Source: Variovorax sp. OAS795 (GTDB taxonomy: Bacteria; Pseudomonadota; Gammaproteobacteria; Burkholderiales; Burkholderiaceae_C). From it: a stretch of DNA of 64,000 nucleotides. The notes below the pieces were generated by a model. It worked only from the letters and a program-made list of their open reading frames with translations, was not told where the DNA came from and searched no databases. Shown piece by piece: positions 1 to 10,845 of this stretch. The translations under genes were made by a program, and so were the position numbers. Numbering within the stretch: position 1 is the stretch's first letter; each line of letters starts with the position of its first letter. The DNA is taken from NCBI RefSeq assembly GCF_040546685.1, contig NZ_JBEPOH010000001.1, positions 3,472,001 to 3,536,000 of the forward strand. Reading direction: 5' to 3'.

Positions 1-1142
1 GCCAGGCCCGGAAAACCCGAGAACAGCAGCGCCGCAAAGCCGCACACCGAGGTCAGCAGGCCGAGCCGCACGGTGGGCCAATGCACGTCGCGCCAGCGCG
101 CCCAGCCGGTGCCGGCCACGGCGGCGCCGCGCGCCTGGATGAGGTAGTAGATGGCGTAGTCGACCGTTTCTCCGATCAGCGTGCTGCCGAAGCCCAGCGT
201 CATGCCGTGCACCGAACCGAACACCACGCTCACCGCGGCGGTTCCCACCACCACGCCGGTGGCCACGGGCAGGAACGCGATGACCAGCGCGCGCGGCGAG
301 GCGAAAGCCAGCAGCAGCAGGCCGCCCATCACGAAGCCGCCGACGATCGCGAGGTGCATGGCCTCCGTCTTGATCTTGTCGCGGCTCAGCACCGAGAAGA
401 CCGGCGGGCCGCTCAACAGCAGCTTGGGCCTGGCGGCTTCGGCCATGCCCTGCGTTGCGGCATCGAAGGCCGCCTGCACCCGCGCGATGGCCACGGCCTG
501 CGCGTCGAGATCGCTGCCCGCCGCGCGCGTGGTGGCGATCATGAGTGCGCGCGGCGCGGTGCGCGACATCCAGACGCCGTTCTCGCTGCGCGGTGCGCTG
601 GCCGGCGTCAGTTCGACGGCGATGCGCTGGGTTTCCCCGGTCGGATCGCGGTCGAGCAAGGGCTTGATCGCATTGCCGGCCGGCGTGCCCAGCATGGAGA
701 GGGTTTCGTAGATCGCATCGCGCAGCCCGTCGACGGTGAAATGATCGGGCTTCACGCCCGGCGAGAGCTGATAGCGGTGCGCGAAGACCCAGGTGCCGGC
801 CTCGCTCCAATCGCCGGTGTCGCCGTTCTGGATGAGGTCGAAGAGCTTGCTTTCGCGCATGGACTTGGCCACGGCGCGGGACACCGCGGCGCGCTGCTCC
901 ACGTCGGCGCCGCCTTCGATGCCGAGCATCAGCGTTCGCGATGCCACGCCGCTTTGCAGTTGCTCGATGAGCACCTGCTGGCGCACGTCGGGGCTCTTGG
1001 GGAGAAACGCGGAAAGATCGGCACTGAAGTGCGTGCGCGCAATCTGCAGCCCGCCGCCGAGCAGGACCAGGGCCCAGACCAGCAACACCACCGCCCGGCG
1101 CCGCCAGCTCGGCAGCCCTCCCCCGCTCTGGCGCGCGCTCAC
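1..1142 (-). CDS. MMPL/RND-family exporter, partial (C-terminus outside window)
   Basis: This is the N-terminal part of an MMPL-type integral membrane exporter; the 3' end lies beyond the window edge. The GTG start overlaps the TGA of the LolA-like gene (GTGA). After a short basic stretch there is a membrane segment at about residues 17-34. A periplasmic domain with the typical FSADLSAFLP start follows, and then several hydrophobic segments. In aryl-polyene and xanthomonadin clusters an exporter of this family sits directly beside a LolA-like carrier and is thought to move the lipid product across the inner membrane. The role here is inferred from that context. Family call is firm, substrate is not. 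Confidence 0.85.
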   Translation of the reverse strand, partial: MSARQSGGGLPSWRRRAVVLLVWALVLLGGGLQIARTHFSADLSAFLPKSPDVRQQVLIEQLQSGVASRTLMLGIEGGADVEQRAAVSRAVAKSMRESKLFDLIQNGDTGDWSEAGTWVFAHRYQLSPGVKPDHFTVDGLRDAIYETLSMLGTPAGNAIKPLLDRDPTGETQRIAVELTPASAPRSENGVWMSRTAPRALMIATTRAAGSDLDAQAVAIARVQAAFDAATQGMAEAARPKLLLSGPPVFSVLSRDKIKTEAMHLAIVGGFVMGGLLLLAFASPRALVIAFLPVATGVVVGTAAVSVVFGSVHGMTLGFGSTLIGETVDYAIYYLIQARGAAVAGTGWARWRDVHWPTVRLGLLTSVCGFAALLFSGFPGL

Positions 1143-1777
1143 GGCGTGGTGCGTCCGGCGGCGCTCGATGGCGCGGTGGATGCGGCGCCCGCGCGCTCGG
1201 GCGTGATGCTCATCACCGAGCGGTCGCCGCCGACGAATTCCATCTCGAGGCCGGTCACCTCGCTCGCGCGGCCGATGATGCGGATGCTGCGCACCTGGGC
1301 CGCGAGCCGGCTGTCGGCCGGCAGCAGGTCGAGCGTCCAGTTGCCGGCCGAGCCGCCCACCGTGCTGCGGAAATAGCGCTGCAGCGTGGCGCCGTCGCCG
1401 CTCAATGTGCCGCGCATGGCTTCGACCAGGCCGAGCAGCTCGGGCATGCTGTCGAGCGTCAGCGTGCGGCTGCGGCCGCCGCGCGACAGCGTGAGCGTGT
1501 TGCCTTCGACGGCCATCGTCTCCTCGCGCGGCGACAAGGTGCGCCGCACCAGCTTGTCGGGCGCATTGAAGCTCAGGGTGCCGCGCGAGTCGAGCGGTCC
1601 TTCGAGTCCATGCACGAAGCGCTGCTCGGTGAAGCGCGCCTCGCCGCTCTTCTGCCTGGCGAGCAATCCCATCAGCTCGGGCAGGTCGAAAGCCCAGGCC
1701 GGCGCGGCGCAGCAGGCCAGTGCCAGGAGCAGGCTTCTGCAAAGCCAGTCAAACCGAATCTTCGAGCCAGAAATCAT
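1139..1777 (-). CDS. LolA-like outer membrane lipoprotein carrier protein
   Basis: The predicted protein has 212 residues. A Sec signal peptide covers about residues 1-29, ending in PAWA before FDLPELMGLL. The mature part resembles the LolA-like proteins of polyene lipid clusters, with the early ARFTEQRF stretch typical of the LolA fold. The ATG chosen lies inside the 3' end of the acyltransferase gene, a 29-base overlap, and places the signal peptide correctly. The gene overlaps the MMPL exporter by 4 bases, so the two are probably made together. The likely role is periplasmic shuttling of the lipid product. It is not the housekeeping LolA, because its neighbours are not ftsK or rarA. Confidence 0.82.
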   Translation of the reverse strand: MISGSKIRFDWLCRSLLLALACCAAPAWAFDLPELMGLLARQKSGEARFTEQRFVHGLEGPLDSRGTLSFNAPDKLVRRTLSPREETMAVEGNTLTLSRGGRSRTLTLDSMPELLGLVEAMRGTLSGDGATLQRYFRSTVGGSAGNWTLDLLPADSRLAAQVRSIRIIGRASEVTGLEMEFVGGDRSVMSITPERAGAASTAPSSAAGRTTP

Positions 1778-2747
1778 GGAAGTTGAACCAGTTGTACGGA
1801 TAGGCGCGGCACAGCGCATCCAGGCGCGCCACGTAGGCTTCGATCGCCGCGCGGATGCGGCGTTCCCGCTCGGCGGGGTCGGTGGACCGTTCGGTGAAGT
1901 CGGCCAGGAGATCGAATTGGACATCGTAGCGCGCACCGCCTCCATAGAGGCCGGCCATGAAGAACACCTTGCGCCGCAGCAGTGCCGCAAGGCGGAACGG
2001 TCCGTCGTCGAAACTTGCCGGCTGGCCGAGGAACGGCAGCACGATGGTGTTGCCGCGCTGCTGCGCGGGCTGGTCTTCGCTGCCCGGCAGGGTGCGGTCG
2101 ACGAGCATGCCGCCGAGGCCGCCGCCGTCCAGCCAGTCGCGCAGCGCGAGCATCGAGTGCGGCCGGCCGAGCGCGATCACGTGCGGCCGCAGTTCGGGCA
2201 GGCTGATGGCATTGAGGATGGCGTTGATGCGTTGCGCGTTGTCGGGGTACATCAGCATCGCGAGCCGCAGTTCCTGCTTGTGCTGGCTCTTGTGCTTGCA
2301 GGCACCCATGGCCTCGAAGCTGCCCACGTGCGCGCCCAGCAGGAAGGCGCCGCGCCCGTTCAAGGCTTCGGCTTCGAGCGCCGAATTGCCCTTCACCTGC
2401 ACGTCGAACAGGTCCATGCGCCCGCGCAGGAAATACACGCGGTCGAGCACCGTCGAGGCGAAGGTGTGCAGCAGGCGGTAGCCGTCGATCCAGCCGGCGC
2501 GCGGCCCGACAGCCCGGAACAGGTAGCGCTTGATGTGGCGGCGCGGCGCAGGCGCGAACAACAGGAAGTACAGGCTGATGGGCGGCAGCAGCAGGCGGGT
2601 GACGCGGCGTCCGCAGATCAGCGCCATCGCGCAGATGAAACGCAGGGCCAGCATGTTGCTGCGCTCGGGCGCGTGCGCCCAGTCGCCGCGCTGCCCCGCC
2701 TGCGCGGCATCGTTCACGGCGCGCGTCTCGGCGTCGGTGTGCTTCAT
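1749..2747 (-). CDS. LpxL/HtrB-family lysophospholipid acyltransferase
   Basis: This is a 332-residue membrane-associated acyltransferase of the LpxL/LpxM family. The catalytic H-x4-E motif is visible as AHVGSFEAMG in the middle of the protein, and a hydrophobic N-terminal segment probably anchors it. It would transfer an acyl chain from ACP to a lipid acceptor. The sequence at the junction reads GTGATG: the ATG shares one base with the ligase TGA, while an upstream GTG would add one residue. A usable AGGA precedes both. The gene sits between the ligase-dehydratase and the LolA-like carrier, as in aryl-polyene clusters, so the substrate is probably a polyene acyl-ACP rather than lipid A. That last point is inference. 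Confidence 0.85.
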   Translation of the reverse strand: MKHTDAETRAVNDAAQAGQRGDWAHAPERSNMLALRFICAMALICGRRVTRLLLPPISLYFLLFAPAPRRHIKRYLFRAVGPRAGWIDGYRLLHTFASTVLDRVYFLRGRMDLFDVQVKGNSALEAEALNGRGAFLLGAHVGSFEAMGACKHKSQHKQELRLAMLMYPDNAQRINAILNAISLPELRPHVIALGRPHSMLALRDWLDGGGLGGMLVDRTLPGSEDQPAQQRGNTIVLPFLGQPASFDDGPFRLAALLRRKVFFMAGLYGGGARYDVQFDLLADFTERSTDPAERERRIRAAIEAYVARLDALCRAYPYNWFNFHDFWLEDSV

Positions 2748-4456
2748 CACGCGGATCCTTGCCCGGCCACCCAGCGGCCGGTGACAGCCACCACGCCGTC
2801 GCAGCGCACGTCGAAGCGCACGCCACGCGCGGCGCCGGACTCGGGCTGCAGCTCGATGGAGAGCATGCTGCCTGGGCGCACCGGCGCCAGGAACTTGGCC
2901 GCCGCCAGCGTGGGATGGGCGCCCAGCCGCGCCACCAGCGCGGGCACGCGCTGAACGGCTTCCATCACCTCGGCCAATATCAGTGCGCCCGGCAGCAGCG
3001 GCTGCCCCGGAAAGTGTCCCGCGAACGATGGATGGTCGGCAGGCACCGCATGGGCCAGCTGCACCGGGGTGTCGTCCTCCGCCAGTTGCGCGAGCGCGAA
3101 CTCACGCAGCGCGCGTGCGGTGAGCTTGCCGGTGCCTTCGCGCGGAAACGCCTTCACCTGCACCACCCGGCGCGGCACGAACACGGGCTCCAGCCGCTGC
3201 CGCAGCGCCGCGATGACCTGGGCGGCCGAGAGCGTGGGCGCCACCACGAAGGCCACGGGACGGACCACCCCGTCGGCCACGTCGTCGGGGAGCCAGAACG
3301 CGCCGTCCTCGACGCCCGGAATGCTGTTGAGGTGATAGTTCAGGTGGGCGAGCGAGCTGCGCCGCCCCGCCACGTGGATCAGGTCGTTGGCGCGGCCGAA
3401 CAGGCGAAAGCGGCGATCGTCGAGCAGCTCGAGCACGTCGGCCATGGGCGTGGCCTCGGGCAGGAAGTCGCCGCTGAAGATGAAGCGCTCGGGAGCGTCG
3501 CCCTCGCCGGCTTCCGTATGCACGCGGATGCTGCCGAAGTTCTCCCAGACCTCGCTCTGCGTGGTGCGGCGGGTGGCGACCTGGCCCGATTCGGTGCTGC
3601 CGTAGATCTCGATCAGCACGCCGCCCAGCGCCTGCTCGGCCTGCGCCGCGAGCTGCGGCGACAGCGGCGCGGTGGCCGAAAGAATCAGGTCGACGGGCGG
3701 CAGGTCGATGCCCGACAAGAGCAGCGTCTTCAGGTGGAAAGGCGTGGTGACCAGCGCCCGTGGACGCGGCACCGATGCCAGGGTCTTTGCGACGTCGGCC
3801 GGAAAGAACGGCCGCCCGCTTTCGAACGCGGCACCGCCGAGCATCGCGAGCAGCGCCGAGGATTCCAGCCCGTAGCTGTGCTGCACCGGCACCGTCGCCA
3901 CCAGCGTCAGTCCCTCGAGCGAAGGCCGCCCGAGCAGGCTGGAGAGCCGCTCCACGGCCACCGCCACGTCGCCGACCAGCGTGTCCCAGCGCTTGGCGTG
4001 CGGCTGGGGCACGCCGGTGGAGCCCGAAGTCAGCAGGCTGACGGCGTGCATGGCGCCGTCGATGGCCGGCACGTCAAGGCCCTCTCCACCTTCGGAGCTG
4101 GAGCGGTCCTCGATCAGCACGCGCGGCATGCCGGGCGTGGCGAGCTGGGCGTCGTCGGTCAGCGCGAAAAGATCCGATCCACCCGATTCGAGCAACCGCG
4201 CGAGCGTGTCGGGCCGCGCGTCGGGCGGCAGGAGGCTCGCATGGCCGCGCACCAGCGCGGCCGCCAGGCTGACGGCAAAGGCATAGCGGTCGACGCACAG
4301 GTTGACGGCCTTGCCCTCGTCCGGCAGCACCGGCGCGAAGCGCGCGACATCGGCCAGGAACTGGCGCGTGCTGACCGGCACGCCAGCGCGCCAGGCCAGC
4401 GGGGCATCGAGGTCCCGGTGGGCGATCAGCGGCAGCAGGCGGTTATCGGCAGTCAC
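2747..4456 (-). CDS. Acyl-AMP ligase fused to FabZ-like hotdog dehydratase
   Basis: This 569-residue protein carries two domains. Residues 1 to about 450 form an AMP-dependent acyl/aryl ligase with the phosphate-binding loop LLTSGSTGVP at 141-150 and the adenylation motif IYGSTESG further on. The C-terminal part, from about residue 465, is a hotdog dehydratase domain with the FabA/FabZ signature GHFPG at 480-484 followed by QPLLPG. In E. coli aryl-polyene clusters these activities are separate proteins. The fusion suggests that starter activation and 3-hydroxyacyl-ACP dehydration are held together. The start lies 15 bases after the upstream stop. Both domains look intact. Confidence 0.88.
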   Translation of the reverse strand: MTADNRLLPLIAHRDLDAPLAWRAGVPVSTRQFLADVARFAPVLPDEGKAVNLCVDRYAFAVSLAAALVRGHASLLPPDARPDTLARLLESGGSDLFALTDDAQLATPGMPRVLIEDRSSSEGGEGLDVPAIDGAMHAVSLLTSGSTGVPQPHAKRWDTLVGDVAVAVERLSSLLGRPSLEGLTLVATVPVQHSYGLESSALLAMLGGAAFESGRPFFPADVAKTLASVPRPRALVTTPFHLKTLLLSGIDLPPVDLILSATAPLSPQLAAQAEQALGGVLIEIYGSTESGQVATRRTTQSEVWENFGSIRVHTEAGEGDAPERFIFSGDFLPEATPMADVLELLDDRRFRLFGRANDLIHVAGRRSSLAHLNYHLNSIPGVEDGAFWLPDDVADGVVRPVAFVVAPTLSAAQVIAALRQRLEPVFVPRRVVQVKAFPREGTGKLTARALREFALAQLAEDDTPVQLAHAVPADHPSFAGHFPGQPLLPGALILAEVMEAVQRVPALVARLGAHPTLAAAKFLAPVRPGSMLSIELQPESGAARGVRFDVRCDGVVAVTGRWVAGQGSA

Positions 4457-4471
4457 GCAAAGCCACCTGGT

Positions 4472-5116
4472 TCACCGGCCGCCAGTGCCGTGGTCGATGC
4501 GCGACGTGCCCTGGAAGGCACGCACCGCATCGATGAGCCGCGTGCGCTCGAATTCGGGGTGCAGCCGGTAGCGCACCAGGTGCTCGCCCACGAAGAGAAC
4601 CGCGACGGAGAGCGGGGTCAGCACGTTGGCGAGCAGCGACCAGGCGGAGAAAGGCAGGGTCAGGTACACCACGATGGACGACACCACGACGAGCGCGAAG
4701 TACACGGTCCAGATGCGGGTGAGCTGCGTGGTGTAGGCCAGCATGTCGCCCTTGAGCGGATGCACCCGCTGTGCGAACTGCGTGATCAGCGGAAGCCCCG
4801 GTCCGCGCAGCGTGGCGCCGAACCAGCCGCACAGCAGGCCGTTGATGGCCACGTGCTGGAACACATAGAGGCGGTTCGTGTCGCCCGCCTCACCCAGGAA
4901 CACGAGCGCGAAGCCGGCGATGCCCAACAGCATGGCCGCGATGAAACCCAGGCGGCCGAACTTGCTTGCTGCAAAGCCCATGGCGGCAAGCCACAGCGGG
5001 CCGAGCAGCACCACCACCGCCCACGGCTCGGTGGGGTGGAACAGCATCATCCAGTGGGAAAGGCCGGCATAGGCCACTCCCACCAGCAGCAGGAGCGCCA
5101 GTCGCCATCGTGACAT
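4472..5116 (-). CDS. COG4648-type inner membrane protein
   Basis: This 214-residue protein is largely hydrophobic, with six to seven predicted membrane segments starting at residue 5. It belongs to the COG4648 family of predicted membrane proteins that accompany acyl carrier proteins and AMP ligases in aryl-polyene and xanthomonadin clusters. The start is 3 bases downstream of the ACP stop, so the two genes are tightly coupled. Its biochemical role is not established. It may anchor or organise the synthesis enzymes at the membrane, which is a guess from context. Confidence 0.78.
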   Translation of the reverse strand: MSRWRLALLLLVGVAYAGLSHWMMLFHPTEPWAVVVLLGPLWLAAMGFAASKFGRLGFIAAMLLGIAGFALVFLGEAGDTNRLYVFQHVAINGLLCGWFGATLRGPGLPLITQFAQRVHPLKGDMLAYTTQLTRIWTVYFALVVVSSIVVYLTLPFSAWSLLANVLTPLSVAVLFVGEHLVRYRLHPEFERTRLIDAVRAFQGTSRIDHGTGGR

Positions 5117-5119
5117 GGA

Positions 5120-5431
5120 TCAGGAAGCGCTGCGGTGCTCGGCGACGTGGGTCGCGAGCGTGCGCAGCGACTGGAAGATCTGTTGGTTGCGCTCGTCGTC
5201 CGAACGCAGCTGGAAGCCGTAACGCCGGGACACTTCGAGCGCCACTTCGAGGATGTCGATCGAGTCGAGGCCCAGGCCCTCGCCGTACAGCGGATCGGTG
5301 GGCACGATGTCTTCGGGCGCGACTTCGAGATTGAGCGCGTTCACCAGCAGGACGGCCAGCTCTTTCTCAATGGGCGACTGTTCAGGTGAATCGCCAACGG
5401 CGGGAATGGGGGGCTGAGCAGTCGATGACAA
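5120..5431 (-). CDS. Acyl carrier protein
   Basis: This 103-residue acyl carrier protein has the phosphopantetheine attachment motif GLDSID, with the modified serine at about residue 57. An N-terminal proline-rich extension of roughly 18 residues precedes the four-helix fold. It is the first gene of the minus-strand lipid operon and is preceded by a strong Shine-Dalgarno (AGGAGG, 9 bases before the ATG). It would carry the growing polyene chain for the dehydratase and acyltransferase encoded downstream. It is distinct from the fatty-acid AcpP, which normally lies beside fabF and fabG. Confidence 0.88.
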   Translation of the reverse strand: MSSTAQPPIPAVGDSPEQSPIEKELAVLLVNALNLEVAPEDIVPTDPLYGEGLGLDSIDILEVALEVSRRYGFQLRSDDERNQQIFQSLRTLATHVAEHRSAS

Positions 5432-5476
5432 GAAAACCTCCTGAAACTTTTTCGGTTACTACCTCGCGGGTCGTGG

Positions 5477-5482
5477 ATTATA
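5477..5482 (-). promoter_or_regulatory. Candidate -10 box of the polyene-lipid operon
   Basis: A perfect TATAAT reads on the minus strand about 46 bases before the ACP start codon, within the 101-base gap between the divergent ACP and HerA-like genes. No good -35 element stands 16-18 bases upstream, so the promoter may need an activator or the match may be chance. Confidence 0.35.
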
Positions 5483-5532
5483 GGAGGGCCGCTTGATTAG
5501 ACTGCCCGCTTCGATACGACCCGGAGCCCCTC

Positions 5533-7041
<1,509 letters not shown>

Positions 7042-7078
7042 ACCCTTTCCGCTGCGGACCGGGCCGACCTCGCCCGGC

Positions 7079-7720
7079 TTACCAGCGCAGCAGGCGCGGC
7101 CCGAGCAAGGCGCCCAGCGCCACCGGCACGGCAATGCCGCTGACGTACCAGACCGCGAGGAACGGCGCCGTCAGCTCCATGCAGTGCAGCGCGTAGACGG
7201 CGGCGCCCACCCCCCCCGCAAGGCCGCCAGCCGCGGCACCGGCCAGCGCCGGCCGCGTGGGAGCGAGGCTTTTCAGCGCCAGCATCGCGGCTGCGAAGAC
7301 AGGCAGCGCCATCAGCCCGATGCTGAGTGCGCAGACGCGCCATGACTCGCCCATGAGAAGCGGCATGCGGTCCTGCGGCGGCGCATTGAACCAGGCCACC
7401 GCCGCCAGCACCCAGACCACGAGCACCGGCGCGGCCATGCCGATCCAGGCGCGCCGCACCGGCACGCCCGGCCGCGCGAGGCGCTGCACCGCCACGAAGG
7501 CGGCGGCCGCGATGCACAGCGGAAACAGCACCTTGACCCAGAACATCGGCCAGAACATGGCTTGCACGAGGTCGCGGCGCACGCCGTAGTCGGCGAACAG
7601 GATGGCGAAGGACAACGGCAGCCCCGCGAGCAGCGCGAAGCCCAGCCGGCGTCCCGCGGCACGGCGCGGCGCGGCCGTGGGTCCGGTGGCCAGCATGGCG
7701 ACGAGATCGTCGGTCTTCAT
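7079..7720 (-). CDS. NrsF/DUF1109-family anti-sigma factor
   Basis: This 213-residue polytopic protein has six predicted membrane segments and the NrsF (DUF1109) family layout. The first segment begins around residue 25 after a basic N-terminus. In Caulobacter, NrsF holds the ECF sigma factor SigF inactive at the membrane and releases it on heavy-metal or redox stress. Here its ATG overlaps the TGA of the ECF sigma gene by 4 bases, the standard sigma/anti-sigma arrangement. Regulation is expected through the sigma factor's own promoter upstream of the pair. Confidence 0.87.
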   Translation of the reverse strand: MKTDDLVAMLATGPTAAPRRAAGRRLGFALLAGLPLSFAILFADYGVRRDLVQAMFWPMFWVKVLFPLCIAAAAFVAVQRLARPGVPVRRAWIGMAAPVLVVWVLAAVAWFNAPPQDRMPLLMGESWRVCALSIGLMALPVFAAAMLALKSLAPTRPALAGAAAGGLAGGVGAAVYALHCMELTAPFLAVWYVSGIAVPVALGALLGPRLLRW

Positions 7721-8283
7721 GGTGCCTTGCCTCCCATCCTTGCTGCGAGCGCCTTGAGCCCGCGGTGGATTCCGACCTTGACGGCCGACTCGGACATGCC
7801 GGTCAGGCTCGCGGTTTCCGCCACCGAGAGGCCTTCGAGCTTCACGTGCACGATCGGCAGGCGCTGGCGCTCGGGCAGGGTCTGCAGCAGGCCGCCCAGG
7901 TCGCGGCGCGCATCGCTCGCATCGGTGGCCGATTCGGCGAACACGGCCAGGTCGTCGTCGAGCGGGTCATGCAGGGCTTCGCGTGCGGACTTGGCGCGCA
8001 GCAGGTCGATCATCTTGTAGCGCGCAATCGCATGCACCCAGGCCGTCAGCGGCTGGTCGCTCTGGTAGGTATGGCGCTGGTTGTGCATGGCGAGCAGGCA
8101 TTCCTGGACAAGGTCTTCCACTTCATCGGGCCAGCCGAACAGGCGCTTGCCCAGAAAAGCGCGCAGGTGCGCACTGAGTTTTTGCAGGAACTCGCGGTAG
8201 GCCGCTGCGTCGCCGTCCAGGCCGCGCATGAACAGGCTCCGCAGCGCCGCCTCGGCTGCGCTCAACCGCTCCCTGCTGTCCAT
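7717..8283 (-). CDS. ECF RNA polymerase sigma factor, SigF/NrsF type
   Basis: This sigma-70 factor of the extracytoplasmic function class has about 188 residues. Region 2 includes [12 protein letters not shown] and [16 protein letters not shown], and region 4 includes [23 protein letters not shown] followed by a helix-turn-helix. It pairs with the NrsF-like membrane anti-sigma encoded directly downstream. I chose the ATG that lies 5 bases after a candidate SigF-type -10 element. An in-frame ATG 15 bases upstream would overlap that promoter. Neither start has a Shine-Dalgarno, which fits a leaderless transcript. The inducing signal is probably metal or oxidative stress by analogy with Caulobacter. 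Confidence 0.88.
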   Translation of the reverse strand: MDSRERLSAAEAALRSLFMRGLDGDAAAYREFLQKLSAHLRAFLGKRLFGWPDEVEDLVQECLLAMHNQRHTYQSDQPLTAWVHAIARYKMIDLLRAKSAREALHDPLDDDLAVFAESATDASDARRDLGGLLQTLPERQRLPIVHVKLEGLSVAETASLTGMSESAVKVGIHRGLKALAARMGGKAP

Positions 8284-8288
8284 TGTGT

Positions 8289-8315
8289 TTCGTGCCATCG
8301 GACCGGCTGGTTACA
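8289..8315 (-). promoter_or_regulatory. Candidate SigF-type autoregulatory promoter (GTAACC-N16-CGAA)
   Basis: The minus strand reads TGTAACC, then 16 bases, then CGAA. This matches the GTAACC-N16-CGAA motif I recall for Caulobacter SigF promoters. The CGAA ends 5 bases before an ATG of the sigma gene itself. A transcript from here would begin at or next to that ATG. The match is seen directly; the function is inferred. Confidence 0.6.
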
Positions 8316-8415
8316 GCCTTTCGAAAAAAGATTCCGCCGGATTGTGCCGTGCCCCGCCGCGCCGCCGGCATCCGGGCTCGGCTAAGCTCGCCCGAACCGC
8401 ACGGAAGGAGCCCCC

Positions 8416-8472
8416 ATGCAAGCCGACCCGCCATGCTTTCCGCCCCGCGGACGCCCCCTGCCCCGGCGCTGA
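8416..8472 (+). CDS. Possible 18-residue leader peptide upstream of DUF6644 gene
   Basis: A short reading frame of 18 codons starts with an ATG preceded by a good Shine-Dalgarno (GGAAGGAG, 5 bases spacing). It ends in TGA 5 bases before the likely ATG of the DUF6644 gene. The peptide is proline- and arginine-rich. The downstream gene has no ribosome site of its own, so translation may reinitiate after this leader. It could also be a chance frame, or mark a start that is misjudged. Confidence 0.3.
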   Translation: MQADPPCFPPRGRPLPRR

Positions 8473-8477
8473 ATCCG

Positions 8478-8897
8478 ATGCTGTCCTCATTGGCTTCGAA
8501 CCCGTGGGCCTACCCGGCACTGGAGGTGGTGCACATCGTGGGCATTGCCCTGCTGTTCGGCGGCCTGCTGGTGTTCGAGCTGCGCGTGCTCGGCCTCGGC
8601 CGGGAGCTTTCGGCGCCGCAGCTGGCCCGCCTGACCCTGGTGCCGGCCCTGGTCGGCTTCGGCCTGTGCGCAGCGACCGGCCTCACGATGTTTTCCACCC
8701 AGCCGGGCGAATTGCTGGCCAACAACGCGTTCCGCATCAAGCTGCTGCTGATCGTGCTGGCGGGCGCCAACGCCATCTGGTTCCACCTTCGCGGCGGCCC
8801 CACTGCCACCGGCGCGGCAGCCAAGGTCCAATGCCTCTTGTCGTTGGGGTTTTGGCTCGCTGTCATCATCTGCGGGCGGTGGATCGCCTACATCTGA
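8478..8897 (+). CDS. DUF6644-like small membrane protein
   Basis: The protein has about 139 residues and four hydrophobic segments. An early conserved-looking stretch, EVVHIVGIALLFGG, contains a histidine at the start of the first helix. It resembles the DUF6644 family, which often stands beside DUF6152 genes as it does here. Function is unknown; the histidines in or near membrane helices would allow haem or metal binding, which is speculation. The start is uncertain: an in-frame ATG 45 bases upstream is possible, but the only strong Shine-Dalgarno serves a different frame (the short leader). Confidence 0.65.
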   Translation: MLSSLASNPWAYPALEVVHIVGIALLFGGLLVFELRVLGLGRELSAPQLARLTLVPALVGFGLCAATGLTMFSTQPGELLANNAFRIKLLLIVLAGANAIWFHLRGGPTATGAAAKVQCLLSLGFWLAVIICGRWIAYI

Positions 8898-8914
8898 AAG
8901 CCAAGGAGACCGAG

Positions 8915-9385
8915 ATGATTCAGAGACGACGCTTGTTCGTTGCCGGTTCGCTGGGCCTGGCGCTGCCGGCCTGGGCGCACCATGGGTGGAGCAGCTTCGA
9001 CCAGGACCGGCCCCTCTATCTGGAAGGACGCGCGACCAAGGTCATGTGGCGCAACCCGCATGGCGAGCTGGAACTCGAGCTGCCCGAAAAACCGACGCTG
9101 CCGGTTGACCTGAAACAGCGTGCGCTGCCCCGGCAAAGCGCGACGGTCGATGGTCCCGGCCTGCTGGCCAAGGCGCAGCTTCCCACGCGGCCCGACCGCA
9201 AATGGACCATCGAGCTGGCGCCGCTCACTCGGCTGCAGGCCTGGGGCCTGGACGAGATCAAGCCCGGGACCCAGGTTTCCGTCGTGGGCTTCACCTTCAC
9301 CGGCGAGAAAGGCGATCCGGTGCTGCGCGCCGAATACCTGTTCGTCGGCGGCAAGGCCTACGGCCTGCGCTCCTCGCCCGCCTGA
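8915..9385 (+). CDS. DUF6152-family exported protein
   Basis: This 156-residue protein has a signal peptide with an RRR near the N-terminus and a cleavage region around LPAWA. The mature protein begins AHHGWSSFDQDRPLYLEG, the hallmark start of DUF6152 proteins. It is a periplasmic beta-rich protein of unknown function. A clear AAGGAGA lies 8 bases before the ATG. It follows the DUF6644-like membrane gene by 17 bases, so the two probably act together. Confidence 0.78.
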   Translation: MIQRRRLFVAGSLGLALPAWAHHGWSSFDQDRPLYLEGRATKVMWRNPHGELELELPEKPTLPVDLKQRALPRQSATVDGPGLLAKAQLPTRPDRKWTIELAPLTRLQAWGLDEIKPGTQVSVVGFTFTGEKGDPVLRAEYLFVGGKAYGLRSSPA

Positions 9386-9449
9386 GCGGCTCGCCGGCCG
9401 CGGCAAATTGCGGCGGCCCCCTGCGGCACCGACCACCTTCGCGCCCTGC

Positions 9450-9478
9450 TTGCCAGCCGCGCGAGTGATCGGTACATT
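9450..9478 (+). promoter_or_regulatory. Candidate sigma-70 promoter of the uracil catabolism operon
   Basis: TTGCCA and TACATT are separated by 17 bases and end 20 bases before the ATG of the RibA-like gene. The -35 matches the consensus at five of six positions and the -10 at four of six. No operator was recognised. Confidence 0.45.
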
Positions 9479-9498
9479 GCATTTTTTGAGGGCCTCCA

Positions 9499-10841
<1,343 letters not shown>

Positions 10842-10845
<4 letters not shown>

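Noticed and set aside
7079..8283. Cell-surface signalling system with FecR-type anti-sigma
   Set aside because: The anti-sigma has many membrane helices and matches NrsF/DUF1109 rather than a single-pass FecR, and no TonB receptor follows.
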